Below are positions 51,034 through 60,476 of a stretch of 64,000 nt of DNA, piece after piece. Position numbers and translations under genes: made by a program. Under the pieces are notes generated by a model, which worked only from the letters and a program-made list of their open reading frames with translations, was not told the DNA's origin and did no database searches. The stretch covers positions 37,069-101,068 of the forward strand of contig CAMLDI010000011.1 in assembly GCA_946478845.1 (NCBI GenBank). Direction: 5' to 3'. The DNA is from an uncultured Paenibacillaceae bacterium (GTDB lineage: Bacteria; Bacillota; Bacilli; Aneurinibacillales; Aneurinibacillaceae). Each line of letters opens with the position of its first letter. The first letter of the stretch is position 1.

Positions 51034-53112
51034 ATGGGACGCGAATTCCCCCTACTTAACACACGTAATATTGGTATTATGGCTCACATTGATGCCGGTA
51101 AAACCACGACTACTGAGCGTATTTTGTTCTACACTGGCCGTGTTCACAAAATTGGTGAAGTGCACGAAGGTGCAGCAACCATGGACTGGATGGAACAAGA
51201 ACAAGAACGTGGAATCACAATTACTTCTGCTGCAACCACTGCACAATGGAAAGGGAACCGTGTTAACATTATTGACACCCCTGGCCACGTAGACTTCACT
51301 GTTGAAGTTGAACGTTCCTTACGTGTATTAGATGGTGCAGTTGGCGTATTCTGTGCTAAAGGTGGCGTTGAGCCTCAGTCTGAAACTGTTTGGCGTCAGG
51401 CTGATAAATACCATGTACCACGTATTGCTTATGTAAATAAAATGGATATTCTTGGCGCTAACTTCTTATCAGGAGTACAACAAATGCGTGATCGTCTCGG
51501 AGCGAATGCTGTTCCGATTCAATTGCCTATTGGCGCAGAAGATACCTTTATTGGTCTGATTGACCTTATTAAAATGAAAGCCATTATCTATACGGATGAC
51601 CTTGGCACTACATCTGAAGAAGCTGAAATTCCTGCAGATATGCAAGAATCAGCAGAAGAATGGCGCATGAAAATGGTTGAAGCCATTGCTGAATTGGATG
51701 AAGAATTAACCATGAAATACCTTGAAGGTGAAGAGATTACTGAAGAAGAATTAAAAGCTACTCTTCGCAAAGGGGTATGTAATGTACAAATTACTCCAGT
51801 TCTTTGTGGGTCTTCCTACAAGAATAAAGGTGTTCAACCGATGCTTGATGCAGTAGTTGATTATCTTCCATCTCCACTGGATGTACCAGCTATTAAAGGT
51901 ACCACTCCTGATTCAGATGAAGAAATCGTACGTGAATCAAGTGATGAGGCTCCATTTGCAGCTTTAGCTTTTAAAATTATGACTGACCCTTATGTTGGGA
52001 AATTAACCTTCTTCCGTGTGTATTCTGGTACACTGGAATCTGGGTCTTATGTTCTCAACTCTACTAAAGGGAAACGTGAACGGATTGGTCGTATTCTGCA
52101 AATGCATGCGAATCACCGTGAAGAAATCAAAATTGTTTACTCCGGAGATATTGCTGCAGGGGTAGGTTTAAAAGATACGACAACAGGGGATACTCTATGC
52201 GATGAAAAGAATGCTGTAATTCTTGAATCTATGGAATTCCCTGATCCTGTAATCTCAATCTCTATTGAGCCAAAAACAAAAGCTGACCAGGATAAAATGG
52301 GTATGGCTCTTGCTAAATTGGCTGAAGAAGATCCAACTTTTAAAACCTATACTGACCATGAAACCGGACAAACGATTATTTCTGGGATGGGTGAACTTCA
52401 CCTTGATATTATCGTTGACCGTTTGAAACGTGAATTTAAAGTAGAGGCTAATGTAGGTGCTCCTCAGGTTGCTTACAAAGAAGCATTCCGTCAACCTGCA
52501 AAAGTGGATACGAAATACGCAAAACAATCAGGTGGTAAAGGGCAATACGGTCACGTTGTTATCGAATTTGCTCCTGGTGAACCTGGATCTGGATTCGTAT
52601 TTGAAAACAAAATTGTTGGCGGTGTTGTTCCTCGTGAGTACATTCCAGCAGTTCAAGCAGGTATCGAAGACGCTATGCAAAATGGTGTTCTTGCAGGATA
52701 TCCAATTCTTGACTTACACGCTCGCTTAGTACATGGTAGTTACCATGAAGTTGACTCCTCTGAGATGGCGTTTAAAATTGCCGCTTCTATGTCCTTGAAA
52801 GAAGCTGGTAGGAAATGTAATCCATGTATTTTGGAACCGATTGAAAAAATTGAAATCACTGTTCCTGAAGAATACATGGGTGATATGATGGGTGACCTTA
52901 CTTCCCGTCGTGGACGTATCGAAGGTATGGAAGCTCGCAACGGTGCACAAATCATCCGTGGTTTTGTACCTCTTTCTGAAATGTTCGGATATGCGACAGC
53001 TCTTCGTTCTCGTACCCAGGGTCGTGGTACTTACAGCATGGAATTCGATCATTATGAAGAAGTTCCAAGAAACATTGCTGATGAAATTATCAAAAAGGCT
53101 AAAGGTTTGTAG
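51034..53112 (+). CDS. fusA: Elongation factor G
   Basis: EF-G is the GTPase that drives translocation. The 692-residue protein has the G1 motif [15 protein letters not shown] (about 16-30), the switch region [24 protein letters not shown], and domains II-V with [10 protein letters not shown] and [21 protein letters not shown] lies upstream of the ATG. Confidence 0.98.
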   Translation: MGREFPLLNTRNIGIMAHIDAGKTTTTERILFYTGRVHKIGEVHEGAATMDWMEQEQERGITITSAATTAQWKGNRVNIIDTPGHVDFTVEVERSLRVLDGAVGVFCAKGGVEPQSETVWRQADKYHVPRIAYVNKMDILGANFLSGVQQMRDRLGANAVPIQLPIGAEDTFIGLIDLIKMKAIIYTDDLGTTSEEAEIPADMQESAEEWRMKMVEAIAELDEELTMKYLEGEEITEEELKATLRKGVCNVQITPVLCGSSYKNKGVQPMLDAVVDYLPSPLDVPAIKGTTPDSDEEIVRESSDEAPFAALAFKIMTDPYVGKLTFFRVYSGTLESGSYVLNSTKGKRERIGRILQMHANHREEIKIVYSGDIAAGVGLKDTTTGDTLCDEKNAVILESMEFPDPVISISIEPKTKADQDKMGMALAKLAEEDPTFKTYTDHETGQTIISGMGELHLDIIVDRLKREFKVEANVGAPQVAYKEAFRQPAKVDTKYAKQSGGKGQYGHVVIEFAPGEPGSGFVFENKIVGGVVPREYIPAVQAGIEDAMQNGVLAGYPILDLHARLVHGSYHEVDSSEMAFKIAASMSLKEAGRKCNPCILEPIEKIEITVPEEYMGDMMGDLTSRRGRIEGMEARNGAQIIRGFVPLSEMFGYATALRSRTQGRGTYSMEFDHYEEVPRNIADEIIKKAKGL

Positions 53113-53197
53113 TTTTTGTTACTGCCCTTTATTGCCAATAAAAAAACATATAAAATTAAACTAGTATAATTTAATTTTTAAGGAGGCATTTTTCCAG

Positions 53198-54388
53198 ATG
53201 GCTAAGGAAAAATTCGAACGTACGAAACCCCACGTAAATATTGGTACTATCGGACACGTTGACCATGGTAAAACCACTTTAACTGCTGCAATTACAACTG
53301 TACTTGCACAATCTGGTAAAGCAAAAGCTATGGATTACGGCAGCATTGACGCCGCTCCAGAAGAACGCGAACGCGGTATTACAATCTCTACTGCACACGT
53401 TGAATATGAAACTGACAACCGTCACTATGCACACGTTGACTGCCCAGGCCATGCTGACTATGTTAAAAACATGATCACTGGTGCTGCTCAAATGGATGGC
53501 GCGATCCTCGTAGTATCTGCTGCAGATGGTCCAATGCCACAAACTCGTGAACACATTCTTCTTTCTCGCCAAGTAGGCGTACCTTACATCGTTGTATTCA
53601 TGAACAAATGTGACATGGTTGACGATGAGGAATTGCTTGAACTCGTTGAAATGGAAATTCGTGACCTTCTTTCTGAATACGAATTCCCAGGCGATGACAT
53701 CCCAGTTGTTAAAGGTTCTGCATTAAAAGCTTTAGAAGATCCAACTGGCGAATGGGGAGCTAAAATCCATGAACTTATGGATGCTGTTGACTCTTACATT
53801 CCAACTCCAGAACGTGCTGTTGACCAACCATTCTTAATGCCTGTTGAAGACGTGTTCTCTATCACTGGCCGTGGTACTGTTGCAACTGGTCGTGTAGAAC
53901 GTGGTGTTGTTAAAGTTGGTGAACAAGTTCAAATCATCGGTTTAACTGAAGAACCAAAAACTACTACCGTTACTGGTGTAGAAATGTTCCGTAAACTTCT
54001 TGACCAAGCACAAGCTGGGGACAACATTGGTGCACTTCTTCGTGGGGTTGACCGTAGCGAAATCGAACGTGGACAAGTACTTGCTAAACCAGGTTCTGTA
54101 AAACCACATACTTCTTTCACTGCTCAAATCTACGTTCTTTCTAAAGAAGAGGGTGGACGTCACACTCCATTCTTCTCTAACTATCGTCCACAATTCTATT
54201 TCCGTACAACTGACGTAACTGGAATCATCAAACTTCCAGAAGGTACTGAAATGGTTATGCCTGGCGACAACATCGAAATCACTGTTGAATTAATCAGCTC
54301 TATCGCTATGGAAGAAGGTACTCGCTTCGCTATTCGTGAAGGTGGCCGTACTGTAGGCGCTGGTGCTGTAGCACAAATCATTAAATAA
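53198..54388 (+). CDS. tuf: Elongation factor Tu
   Basis: EF-Tu delivers aminoacyl-tRNA to the ribosome. The 396-residue protein has [14 protein letters not shown] (about 19-32), [22 protein letters not shown] and NKCDMV. TAAGGAGGC precedes the ATG. It is followed by a strong bidirectional terminator and then, unusually, the selenium genes instead of ribosomal protein genes. Confidence 0.98.
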   Translation: MAKEKFERTKPHVNIGTIGHVDHGKTTLTAAITTVLAQSGKAKAMDYGSIDAAPEERERGITISTAHVEYETDNRHYAHVDCPGHADYVKNMITGAAQMDGAILVVSAADGPMPQTREHILLSRQVGVPYIVVFMNKCDMVDDEELLELVEMEIRDLLSEYEFPGDDIPVVKGSALKALEDPTGEWGAKIHELMDAVDSYIPTPERAVDQPFLMPVEDVFSITGRGTVATGRVERGVVKVGEQVQIIGLTEEPKTTTVTGVEMFRKLLDQAQAGDNIGALLRGVDRSEIERGQVLAKPGSVKPHTSFTAQIYVLSKEEGGRHTPFFSNYRPQFYFRTTDVTGIIKLPEGTEMVMPGDNIEITVELISSIAMEEGTRFAIREGGRTVGAGAVAQIIK

Positions 54389-54420
54389 TTTGGTTTTCTA
54401 ACTTGTTTTAGAAACCATAG

Positions 54421-54452
54421 AAAACCCCGAAGCATATGCTTCGGGGTTTTTT
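54421..54452. terminator. Bidirectional terminator between tuf and mnmH
   Basis: AAAACCCCGAAGCA pairs with TGCTTCGGGGTTTT around a minimal loop, with T-runs on both sides. It serves tuf on the plus strand and mnmH on the minus strand. Confidence 0.92.
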
Positions 54453-54455
54453 GCT

Positions 54456-55520
54456 TTAAGCATTTAAAGGCAAAGCAATTTCTTTTATTTTTTTAGCTGC
54501 CAATTCTATATCCTCAGCGTTTATTTCAATAAAATTTCCCTCGTATTCATTCCCTTTGTTTGCATAACGGGGATCATAATAGGAAACTAAGAGGGTACGA
54601 ATAAAATGGCGATATTTTTTCTCGATTAAATAGCGGTAACAATGGTTTCTAGCACTGACTTCCATCCTTTTTGCTATTTGTTGAAAGGCCAGTTGTACCT
54701 CATTAAAAAACCAATTTTCTTTTTCATAAGGCACAATGTAATCCTCATAAATCCGTTCCACCCGCATATCTACAGGGGCAGTAATCAAAAGGTGGGTTCC
54801 TTTTTTCTTTGCATTCATGATGAAGTCTGGGAGAAGGATTCGCCCAATGCGGCGGCTTTCTGCTTCAATGTATATATAGGGCACATTTTTTTTCTTAAAG
54901 GACAATAAGGTATAGAATAGCTCCCCATCAAAAGTTTTTTGATTTTTTTCTTCTATTCCAATGGAGCCAAATACTGAACCACGATGTCCAGCAAATCCCT
55001 CTAGGTCCAACACAGGTTCTCCCTCGTTCTTCAGCTTTTCTAAGATGAGGGTTTTTCCTACTCCAGTCATTCCATGTAAAACAAAGGTTTTTTCCGGCAG
55101 CAAGTTTTCATTAAGATGTGCAGTAACATATTGGCGGAATGCCCGATAACCTCCTGTAAGACGAAGGACTGGCAAACCGGAAAAACGGGCAAAAGTAGCC
55201 ATGGATAAGCTGCGCATCCCTCCCCGCCAGCAGAAAAGGAGGGGCACTTTTTCATCGTCCAGCAATTCTTTTATTTCTTTTAGCATGCTAGGCAATTTAG
55301 GTGCAACGATTTCCATTCCGGCCCATTTTGCTTCCTTTTGTCCTTTTTGTTTGTATGTGGTTCCAACGAAGGCCCGTTCTTCATTAGTGAAAAGTGGGAT
55401 ATTGATGGCACCAGGAATGGTTGCTTCTTGAAACTCACCAGGACTGCGTACATCAACAGGGATGTAGTTAGCTGCATCCTGAGAGAGAAATGTTTCTATG
55501 GGTATATCTTTTGTCAACAT
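54456..55520 (-). CDS. mnmH: tRNA 2-selenouridine synthase (MnmH/SelU)
   Basis: MnmH uses selenophosphate to turn 2-thiouridine into 2-selenouridine at wobble position 34 of certain tRNAs. The 354-residue protein has an N-terminal rhodanese domain with the catalytic Cys in LFCWRGGMRS (about 93-102). Next come a P-loop HGMTGVGKT (about 147-155) and the diagnostic LDLEGFAGHRGSVFG. I chose the ATG at 55520, with AAGGAG upstream; a longer reading to 55619 would run through the selD promoter and start. It is divergent from selD, its selenophosphate source. Confidence 0.93.
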   Translation of the reverse strand: MLTKDIPIETFLSQDAANYIPVDVRSPGEFQEATIPGAINIPLFTNEERAFVGTTYKQKGQKEAKWAGMEIVAPKLPSMLKEIKELLDDEKVPLLFCWRGGMRSLSMATFARFSGLPVLRLTGGYRAFRQYVTAHLNENLLPEKTFVLHGMTGVGKTLILEKLKNEGEPVLDLEGFAGHRGSVFGSIGIEEKNQKTFDGELFYTLLSFKKKNVPYIYIEAESRRIGRILLPDFIMNAKKKGTHLLITAPVDMRVERIYEDYIVPYEKENWFFNEVQLAFQQIAKRMEVSARNHCYRYLIEKKYRHFIRTLLVSYYDPRYANKGNEYEGNFIEINAEDIELAAKKIKEIALPLNA

Positions 55521-55536
55521 AGGGGAAAGCTCCTTT

Positions 55537-55564
55537 TTGCACTGGATATTGATTGTGCTATAGT
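55537..55564 (+). promoter_or_regulatory. Candidate promoter of selD-selA
   Basis: TTGCAC (55537-55542) and TATAGT (55559-55564), 16 bases apart, in the 75-base divergent gap between mnmH and selD. Moderate match. Confidence 0.55.
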
Positions 55565-55595
55565 AATAACAAATGAAGGAAAGGGGTGAGCTGAA

Positions 55596-56663
55596 ATGGA
55601 TCAAAACAAAATAGATCAAAAGTTGATTAAACTCACATCACTCTCCAGTAAAGCAGGGTGAGGCTGCAAAATTGGTCCAGCAGACCTGGCACAAGTTTTG
55701 TGTCAATTACCTGAAAGCAACGTTGAAAACCCGAATGTACTTGTAGGCTTAAACAAACCTGATGATGCAGGGGTCTATAAAATAAACGATGAAGTTGCCT
55801 TAGTGCAAACCCTAGACTACTTTACACCTATTGTAGATGACCCTTACCAGTTTGGGCAAATCGCTGCAGCAAATGCGTTGAGCGATGTGTATGCCATGGG
55901 CGGGAAACCCATTACAGCTCTTAACATTGTTGGATTTCCTATTGGCAAAATTCCCCATTCTGTATTAGCTGATATTTTAAAAGGTGCATTTGATAAGGTA
56001 ACAGAAGCGGGTGCCGTGATTATTGGCGGCCATTCTATTGATGATAAAGAACCGAAGTTTGGCATGTCTGTTACTGGGATTGTCCATCCCGGGAAAATTT
56101 GGACAAACCATGGCGCAAAACCAGGGGATGTTCTTATTTTAACCAAACCTATAGGGGTGGGAATCCAAACTACAGGAATTAAAAGAGATTTGGTTTCAGT
56201 TGAGGGAATTAAAAAAGTGACTCAGTTAATGGCTACGTTGAATAAAACAGCAGCGGAAATTGGAAAAGAATTTACGGTGCACAGTTCCACAGACATTACT
56301 GGATTTGGGTTATTAGGCCATTTAAGTGAAATGGCCACAGGCAGTGGTGTTGGAATCATTGTGTATTATCGAGATGTTCCCGTGTTGGAGGGTACCCGTG
56401 ATTTAGCTGAAAAAGGGGCGGTTCCTGGGGGAACGAAATCCAACCATGCCTGGTTACTTGAAACAGTTACTTACCCGGAAGAGATGGACCAACTGGATCA
56501 ATGGATTCTTTGTGATGCCATTACTTCTGGCGGGCTCTTGCTCAGTGTTCCTGCTGATGAAGGGGAAGAGTTAGTGGTCAGGATGAGAGATGCAGGTGTA
56601 GCACAAGCCTGTGTGATTGGTAAAGTAACAGAACAACATCCAGGGATAATCATCGTTGAATAA
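55596..56663 (+). CDS. selD: Selenophosphate synthetase SelD, selenocysteine-containing (in-frame UGA)
   Basis: SelD makes selenophosphate from selenide and ATP, the selenium donor for SelA and MnmH. Read from the ATG at 55596 (AAGGGGTGAG upstream), codon 22 is TGA (55659-55661). The context is SKAG-U-GCKIGPADL, which aligns with the Cys17/Lys20 active-site region of E. coli SelD. The frame then stays open for 355 residues in all, the usual length. Without UGA decoding the gene would seem to start at a TTG at 55698 and lack its catalytic residue. Also seen are LDYFTPIVDDPYQFGQIAAA and the STDITGFGLLGHL motif. It is followed by selA. Confidence 0.95.
55662..55704 (+). promoter_or_regulatory. 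Candidate bacterial SECIS element in selD
   Basis: Two hairpins lie just after the UGA. GGTC-cagca-GACC spans 55674-55686. GGCACAA-gtt-TTGTGTC spans 55688-55704, a 7-base stem with one G-U pair. The second has an apical loop starting with G, 33 bases after the UGA, which suits the known bacterial SECIS pattern recognised by SelB. No folding program was run, so which hairpin is used is uncertain. Confidence 0.55.
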
Positions 56664-56697
56664 CCAGGCAATTTAATAGTGGGGGTTTCCACAGGAT

Positions 56698-58113
56698 ATG
56701 GAAGTTGCTAAACAAAGACTATTGCGAAGTTTACCTGCTGTACACAAATTAATAAACACTCCGGAAATGATTTCCTGGAAAAAAAAGCAGGGATATGGGG
56801 ATAAAGATATTCTCCCCTTTGTGCAACAGGTGATCGAGAAGGAACGGAAGAAAATTCTTGAGTATCAATCCTTTTGTACATTAGAAGAGGTTGAGAGTAT
56901 TCCTTACTGGTTAAAGAAGATTGAGGGAGAAATGGATCAATTTTATCACAATCATTTAAGGCCCCTCATTAATGCTACCGGTGTTATTCTCCATACTAAT
57001 TTAGGACGTGCGGTTTTATCACAAAAAGCAATGGATCATGTGGTACAAATAGCTGGATCCTATAGTAACCTTGAATATAAAATTAATGAAGGACAGAGAG
57101 GTTCCCGCCATTCCCATGTAGAACGATTGCTTACCCGTATTACCGGGGCAGAAGCAGGAATGATCGTCAACAATAATGCAGCTGCTGTTTTTCTCATTTT
57201 ACGGGAGATGGCCCGGAATAAAGAAGTGATTGTTTCCCGGGGCCAATTAGTGGAGATTGGCGGGTCTTTTCGCATCTCAGAAATCATGGAGGAAAGTGGA
57301 GCCATTTTAAAAGAAGTTGGAACCACCAATAAAACCCATCCTCGTGATTATGAAAAAGGGATTTGCCCGGAAACGGCTTTATTAATGAAAGTCCATACCA
57401 GCAATTTTAAGGTTGTGGGATTTACCCGGGAAACTACATTAAAAGAGCTTGTAGAACTTGGGCAACAATATGGGTTACCCGTATATGAAGATTTGGGAGG
57501 TGGGGTATTATTTGACCTATCTTCATATGGCATTGGAAATGAACCTGTTGTACGGCAGGTGATTGAAGAGGGGGCTGACCTGGTATCTTTCAGTGGAGAT
57601 AAGTTATTAGGCGGCCCACAGGCAGGGTTAATCGTAGGAAAGAAAGAATATATTGATCGATTAAAAAAGAATCAAATGGCCCGGGTTCTGCGGGTAGATA
57701 AAATGACTCTGGCTGCTCTTGAATCTACCCTACTTTCTTATGTAAATCCGGATAGGGCAAAAGAGGAAATTCCCGTAATTAAGGACCTTTTATGCCCTTT
57801 AGAGGAAGTAAGGCGGAAAGGGGAATACGTTTTTTATGCCCTTCGGGATGAATATGCCAGCCAGTATGAAATCAACATGGGGAAAGAGGTAGGAGAAGTA
57901 GGCGGAGGAACCCTTCCTGGCGTGACCATCCCAACCTGGGTTTTATCCCTTCGCCCCCACAATGGGACAACGGCATCCTTGGAAAGAAAATTAAGGAATG
58001 CCTCGACACCGATGATTGGCCGCATTCAGGATGACCAATTGAAACTGGATTTTCGCACTGTAAGGGAAGAAGAGGTAGCCGATGTAGTGCGCATATTGAA
58101 AGAGGTCTTGTAA
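56698..58113 (+). CDS. selA: L-seryl-tRNA(Sec) selenium transferase (SelA)
   Basis: SelA is a decameric PLP enzyme that converts Ser-tRNA(Sec) to Sec-tRNA(Sec) using selenophosphate. The 471-residue protein has INATGVILHTNLGRAVLS, NNNAAAVFLIL, KVHTSNFKVVGFT and the PLP lysine in SFSGDKLLGGPQAG (Lys302). It follows selD by 34 bases in the same direction. The partner genes selB and selC (tRNA-Sec) are not next to it and not in this window. Confidence 0.96.
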   Translation: MEVAKQRLLRSLPAVHKLINTPEMISWKKKQGYGDKDILPFVQQVIEKERKKILEYQSFCTLEEVESIPYWLKKIEGEMDQFYHNHLRPLINATGVILHTNLGRAVLSQKAMDHVVQIAGSYSNLEYKINEGQRGSRHSHVERLLTRITGAEAGMIVNNNAAAVFLILREMARNKEVIVSRGQLVEIGGSFRISEIMEESGAILKEVGTTNKTHPRDYEKGICPETALLMKVHTSNFKVVGFTRETTLKELVELGQQYGLPVYEDLGGGVLFDLSSYGIGNEPVVRQVIEEGADLVSFSGDKLLGGPQAGLIVGKKEYIDRLKKNQMARVLRVDKMTLAALESTLLSYVNPDRAKEEIPVIKDLLCPLEEVRRKGEYVFYALRDEYASQYEINMGKEVGEVGGGTLPGVTIPTWVLSLRPHNGTTASLERKLRNASTPMIGRIQDDQLKLDFRTVREEEVADVVRILKEVL

Positions 58114-58120
58114 AAAAAAG

Positions 58121-58164
58121 GAAGGCGATCACAACCCTTAGCCTAAGGGTGTGTGACCGCCTTC
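58121..58164. terminator. Bidirectional terminator between selA and the ftsW-type gene
   Basis: GAAGGCG-a-TCAC ... ACCCTTAG pairs with CTAAGGGT ... GTGA-c-CGCCTTC in a long imperfect stem. An A-run lies on its left and TTTCGTTT on its right. It overlaps the stop codon of the convergent minus-strand gene. Confidence 0.82.
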
Positions 58165-59297
58165 GTTTCGTTTAACATCTTTTGAATTTTTTGCTTTGAA
58201 TACTCTCTTGAAATGCTTAATACAATGCCCATACTCATAAAGTTTAATAAGAGGGACGAACCGCCATAACTGATAAAAGGAAGGGGGACCCCAGTTAAAG
58301 GAATCAATCCAATGACCCCTCCAATATTAAAGAATGCCTGAATAAAGATCATACTAACAATGCCTACACCAATTAACTTAGCAAATAAATCTTTTGCTCG
58401 GAACGTAACGATCAGAACTCGCCATAAAAAAAAGAGATAAAATAACAGGAACAGGGAGACAATGAAAAATCCCATTTCCTCAGAAAAAATCGCAAATATA
58501 AAATCTGTTTCTGCTTCGGGAAGATAGAGATATTTTTCAATGCTTTTCCCAAAACCAGCCCCAGTGAGCCCTCCGTGAGCAATGGCAAAATAAGAATGGA
58601 CAAGTTGGTAACCTGTCCCTAACCCCCCAAGCCCATCATTCCATGGATTAGCAAAGTTAAGGAATCTCTGAATTCGATAAGGAGACGTTAAAATTAATAG
58701 GAGAATTAAAACTCCGAAACCTAAGGCTACTGTACCTAAATGTTTTAAATTTGCTCCTCCTGCATAAATCACCATAAAAGCTGTTGCCAGTAAAATCATG
58801 CCTGACCCTAAATCAGATTGTAAGGCAATCAAAAGGAAGAAGACAAAAGGGACAATCATGGTTGGCAGCAACCCTCTTTTAAAATCTCTAAATTTCTCCC
58901 CTTTCTTTGCAATTAATGCCGCTAGATAAATCACCATAGCTAGCTTGGCAAATTCAGCAGGTTGTATTGAGGCTGGGCCGATTTCAATCCAACTTCGCGC
59001 TCCGTTCCTCTCCACACCAATCCCAGGAATTAAAACGGCAATTAATAATAAGAGAGAAAAGAGAAGAAATTTCACAAAGTGTTTCTTAAAAAAGGGATAA
59101 GGGATGTTCATCAATGTAAACATGGCAATCATGCCGATGATTGCCCACACAATTTGTTTCATTAAAAAATATTTATCATTATGCACATCGATTAAGGAAA
59201 AAATCGAACTTGAGCTATAGACCATCACAAGGCCAATGCCTACAAGAATTAAAGTTAAAACAATGAGCAGAAAATCAGGTCTTCCTCTCGTTTTCAT
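58143..59297 (-). CDS. ftsW: SEDS-family peptidoglycan polymerase, FtsW type
   Basis: SEDS proteins polymerise lipid II glycan strands together with a class B penicillin-binding protein; FtsW acts at the division septum. The 384-residue protein has about ten hydrophobic helices, VYSSSSI, GARSWIEIGPASIQPAEFAKL, the LPEAETDFIFAIFSEE loop and PLPFISYGGSS. SpoVE and RodA are close relatives, so the exact paralogue is uncertain. I chose the ATG at 59297, preceded by a run of seven G; a TTG at 59333 is the alternative. Confidence 0.85.
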   Translation of the reverse strand: MKTRGRPDFLLIVLTLILVGIGLVMVYSSSSIFSLIDVHNDKYFLMKQIVWAIIGMIAMFTLMNIPYPFFKKHFVKFLLFSLLLLIAVLIPGIGVERNGARSWIEIGPASIQPAEFAKLAMVIYLAALIAKKGEKFRDFKRGLLPTMIVPFVFFLLIALQSDLGSGMILLATAFMVIYAGGANLKHLGTVALGFGVLILLLILTSPYRIQRFLNFANPWNDGLGGLGTGYQLVHSYFAIAHGGLTGAGFGKSIEKYLYLPEAETDFIFAIFSEEMGFFIVSLFLLFYLFFLWRVLIVTFRAKDLFAKLIGVGIVSMIFIQAFFNIGGVIGLIPLTGVPLPFISYGGSSLLLNFMSMGIVLSISREYSKQKIQKMLNETKAVTHP

Positions 59298-59361
59298 GGT
59301 CCCCCCCAGTTTAGAAAAAAATCCTTTATCCAAAGTTTACTATAAAAAAAAGTAGAATTCC

Positions 59362-59423
59362 TTAATAAAAAGTTAATAGAAAACATAAAGATAGATTTAC
59401 TCCCTGTTAACAATACATTAACA
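59362..59423 (+). promoter_or_regulatory. Array of PhoP-type hexamers before pstS
   Basis: Two perfect TTAACA hexamers (59407-59412 and 59418-59423) are 11 bases apart start to start, the known PhoP box arrangement of Bacillus. A weaker TTTACT starts at 59396, again 11 bases earlier. Two TTAATA copies start at 59362 and 59373, also 11 apart. The array ends ten bases before the TATGAT -10, replacing a good -35, as expected for phosphate-starvation control. Confidence 0.82.
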
Positions 59424-59432
59424 AATGCTCTG

Positions 59433-59438
59433 TATGAT
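59433..59438 (+). promoter_or_regulatory. -10 element of the pst promoter
   Basis: TATGAT lies ten bases after the last TTAACA hexamer and 50 bases before the pstS start. No consensus -35 is seen, which fits an activator-dependent promoter. Confidence 0.6.
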
Positions 59439-59487
59439 TAAATCATAGAAGTTAACCATTACAGATGATTGGAGTTGGAAGAAGTCC

Positions 59488-60390
59488 ATGCGTAACAAAT
59501 TCGTCCCTGTTTTACTTGCGCTGACATTATCCTTTGGAGCATTGCTTACTGGTTGTGGAAGCAAAGAAACAAGTTCTGCTGGCACAGTATCAGGTTCTAT
59601 TACTGCTGTAGGATCTACAGCTATACAACAACTTGTTGAAAATGCAGCTAAAGGATTTATGGATAAAAACCCTGAAGCTCAAATCCAGGTTCAAGGTGGC
59701 GGAAGCGGCACTGGGTTATCCCAGGTTCTTTCCGGCGGGGCAAATATCGGTAATTCTGATATTTTTGCCGAAGAAAAGAAAGAGGTCGCTCCCAAAGCTA
59801 GTGAATTAAAAGATAATATAGTCTCCGTTGTTGGGATTGCTGCTGTGGTAAACTCTCAAGTAAAACTGAAAGACAACAATATTTCCAAAGATGATTTAAT
59901 TAAAGTATTTACTGGTAAAGTAACTAACTGGAAAGAAATTGGCGGCCCAGATTTAAAAATCCAACTTGTAAACCGTCCTTCTTCTTCTGGAACTCGTGCA
60001 ACATTCCACACCTTTGCTCTTGATAAACAACAAGAAGCTGAAGGAATCACTGAAGAATCATCCGGTACTGTACAGAAAATTGTGGAAGATACCCCAGGTG
60101 CAATTGGCTATCTTGCTCTCTCTTATGTTAAGGCTGAGAATACAAAACTGATTGCTTTGAAACTCAATGGAGTTGCACCAACGAAGGAAAAAATCGTAAC
60201 CAATGAATATCCAGTGTGGGCATATGAACATATGTACACCAAAGGAGAACCTACCGGCTTAACGAAAGCTTTTATCGACTACATGCTTTCTGAAGCAGTA
60301 CAGAAAAATGATGTTCCAAAAGCTGGATTTATTGCAATCACAGATATGAAAGTAGAACGTTCTGCTGAAGGAAAAATTACACAAAAGTAA
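59488..60390 (+). CDS. pstS: Phosphate ABC transporter, substrate-binding lipoprotein PstS
   Basis: PstS captures phosphate outside the membrane for the Pst importer. The 300-residue protein has a lipoprotein signal with lipobox LLTGC (Cys23), then VGSTAIQQL, GGGSGTGLSQVLSGGANIG and NRPSSSGTRATF, which form the phosphate site. First gene of pstS-pstC-pstA-pstB-phoU, behind the PhoP box array. Confidence 0.96.
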   Translation: MRNKFVPVLLALTLSFGALLTGCGSKETSSAGTVSGSITAVGSTAIQQLVENAAKGFMDKNPEAQIQVQGGGSGTGLSQVLSGGANIGNSDIFAEEKKEVAPKASELKDNIVSVVGIAAVVNSQVKLKDNNISKDDLIKVFTGKVTNWKEIGGPDLKIQLVNRPSSSGTRATFHTFALDKQQEAEGITEESSGTVQKIVEDTPGAIGYLALSYVKAENTKLIALKLNGVAPTKEKIVTNEYPVWAYEHMYTKGEPTGLTKAFIDYMLSEAVQKNDVPKAGFIAITDMKVERSAEGKITQK

Positions 60391-60476
60391 TGAAGCCAAA
60401 TAAATGATTGTATGGCCATAAAGATCTGGAATGGTTCATTCCTGGTCTTTTATGGCGTTTAGGAGGAAACCGGAGA

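Noticed and set aside
55521..55619. An N-terminal extension of mnmH to 55619
   Set aside because: The extension is not MnmH-like, covers the divergent selD promoter and start, and the ATG at 55520 has a good AAGGAG site.
55698..56663. selD as a shorter gene starting at the TTG at 55698
   Set aside because: This start falls inside the candidate SECIS stem, has no ribosome binding site, and removes the glycine-rich catalytic segment that is plainly encoded upstream through the UGA.
54456..58142. selB or a selenocysteine tRNA gene inside the selenium cluster
   Set aside because: No GTPase with a SelB-type C-terminus and no tRNA-like cloverleaf was seen; the gaps are only 30-75 bases long.
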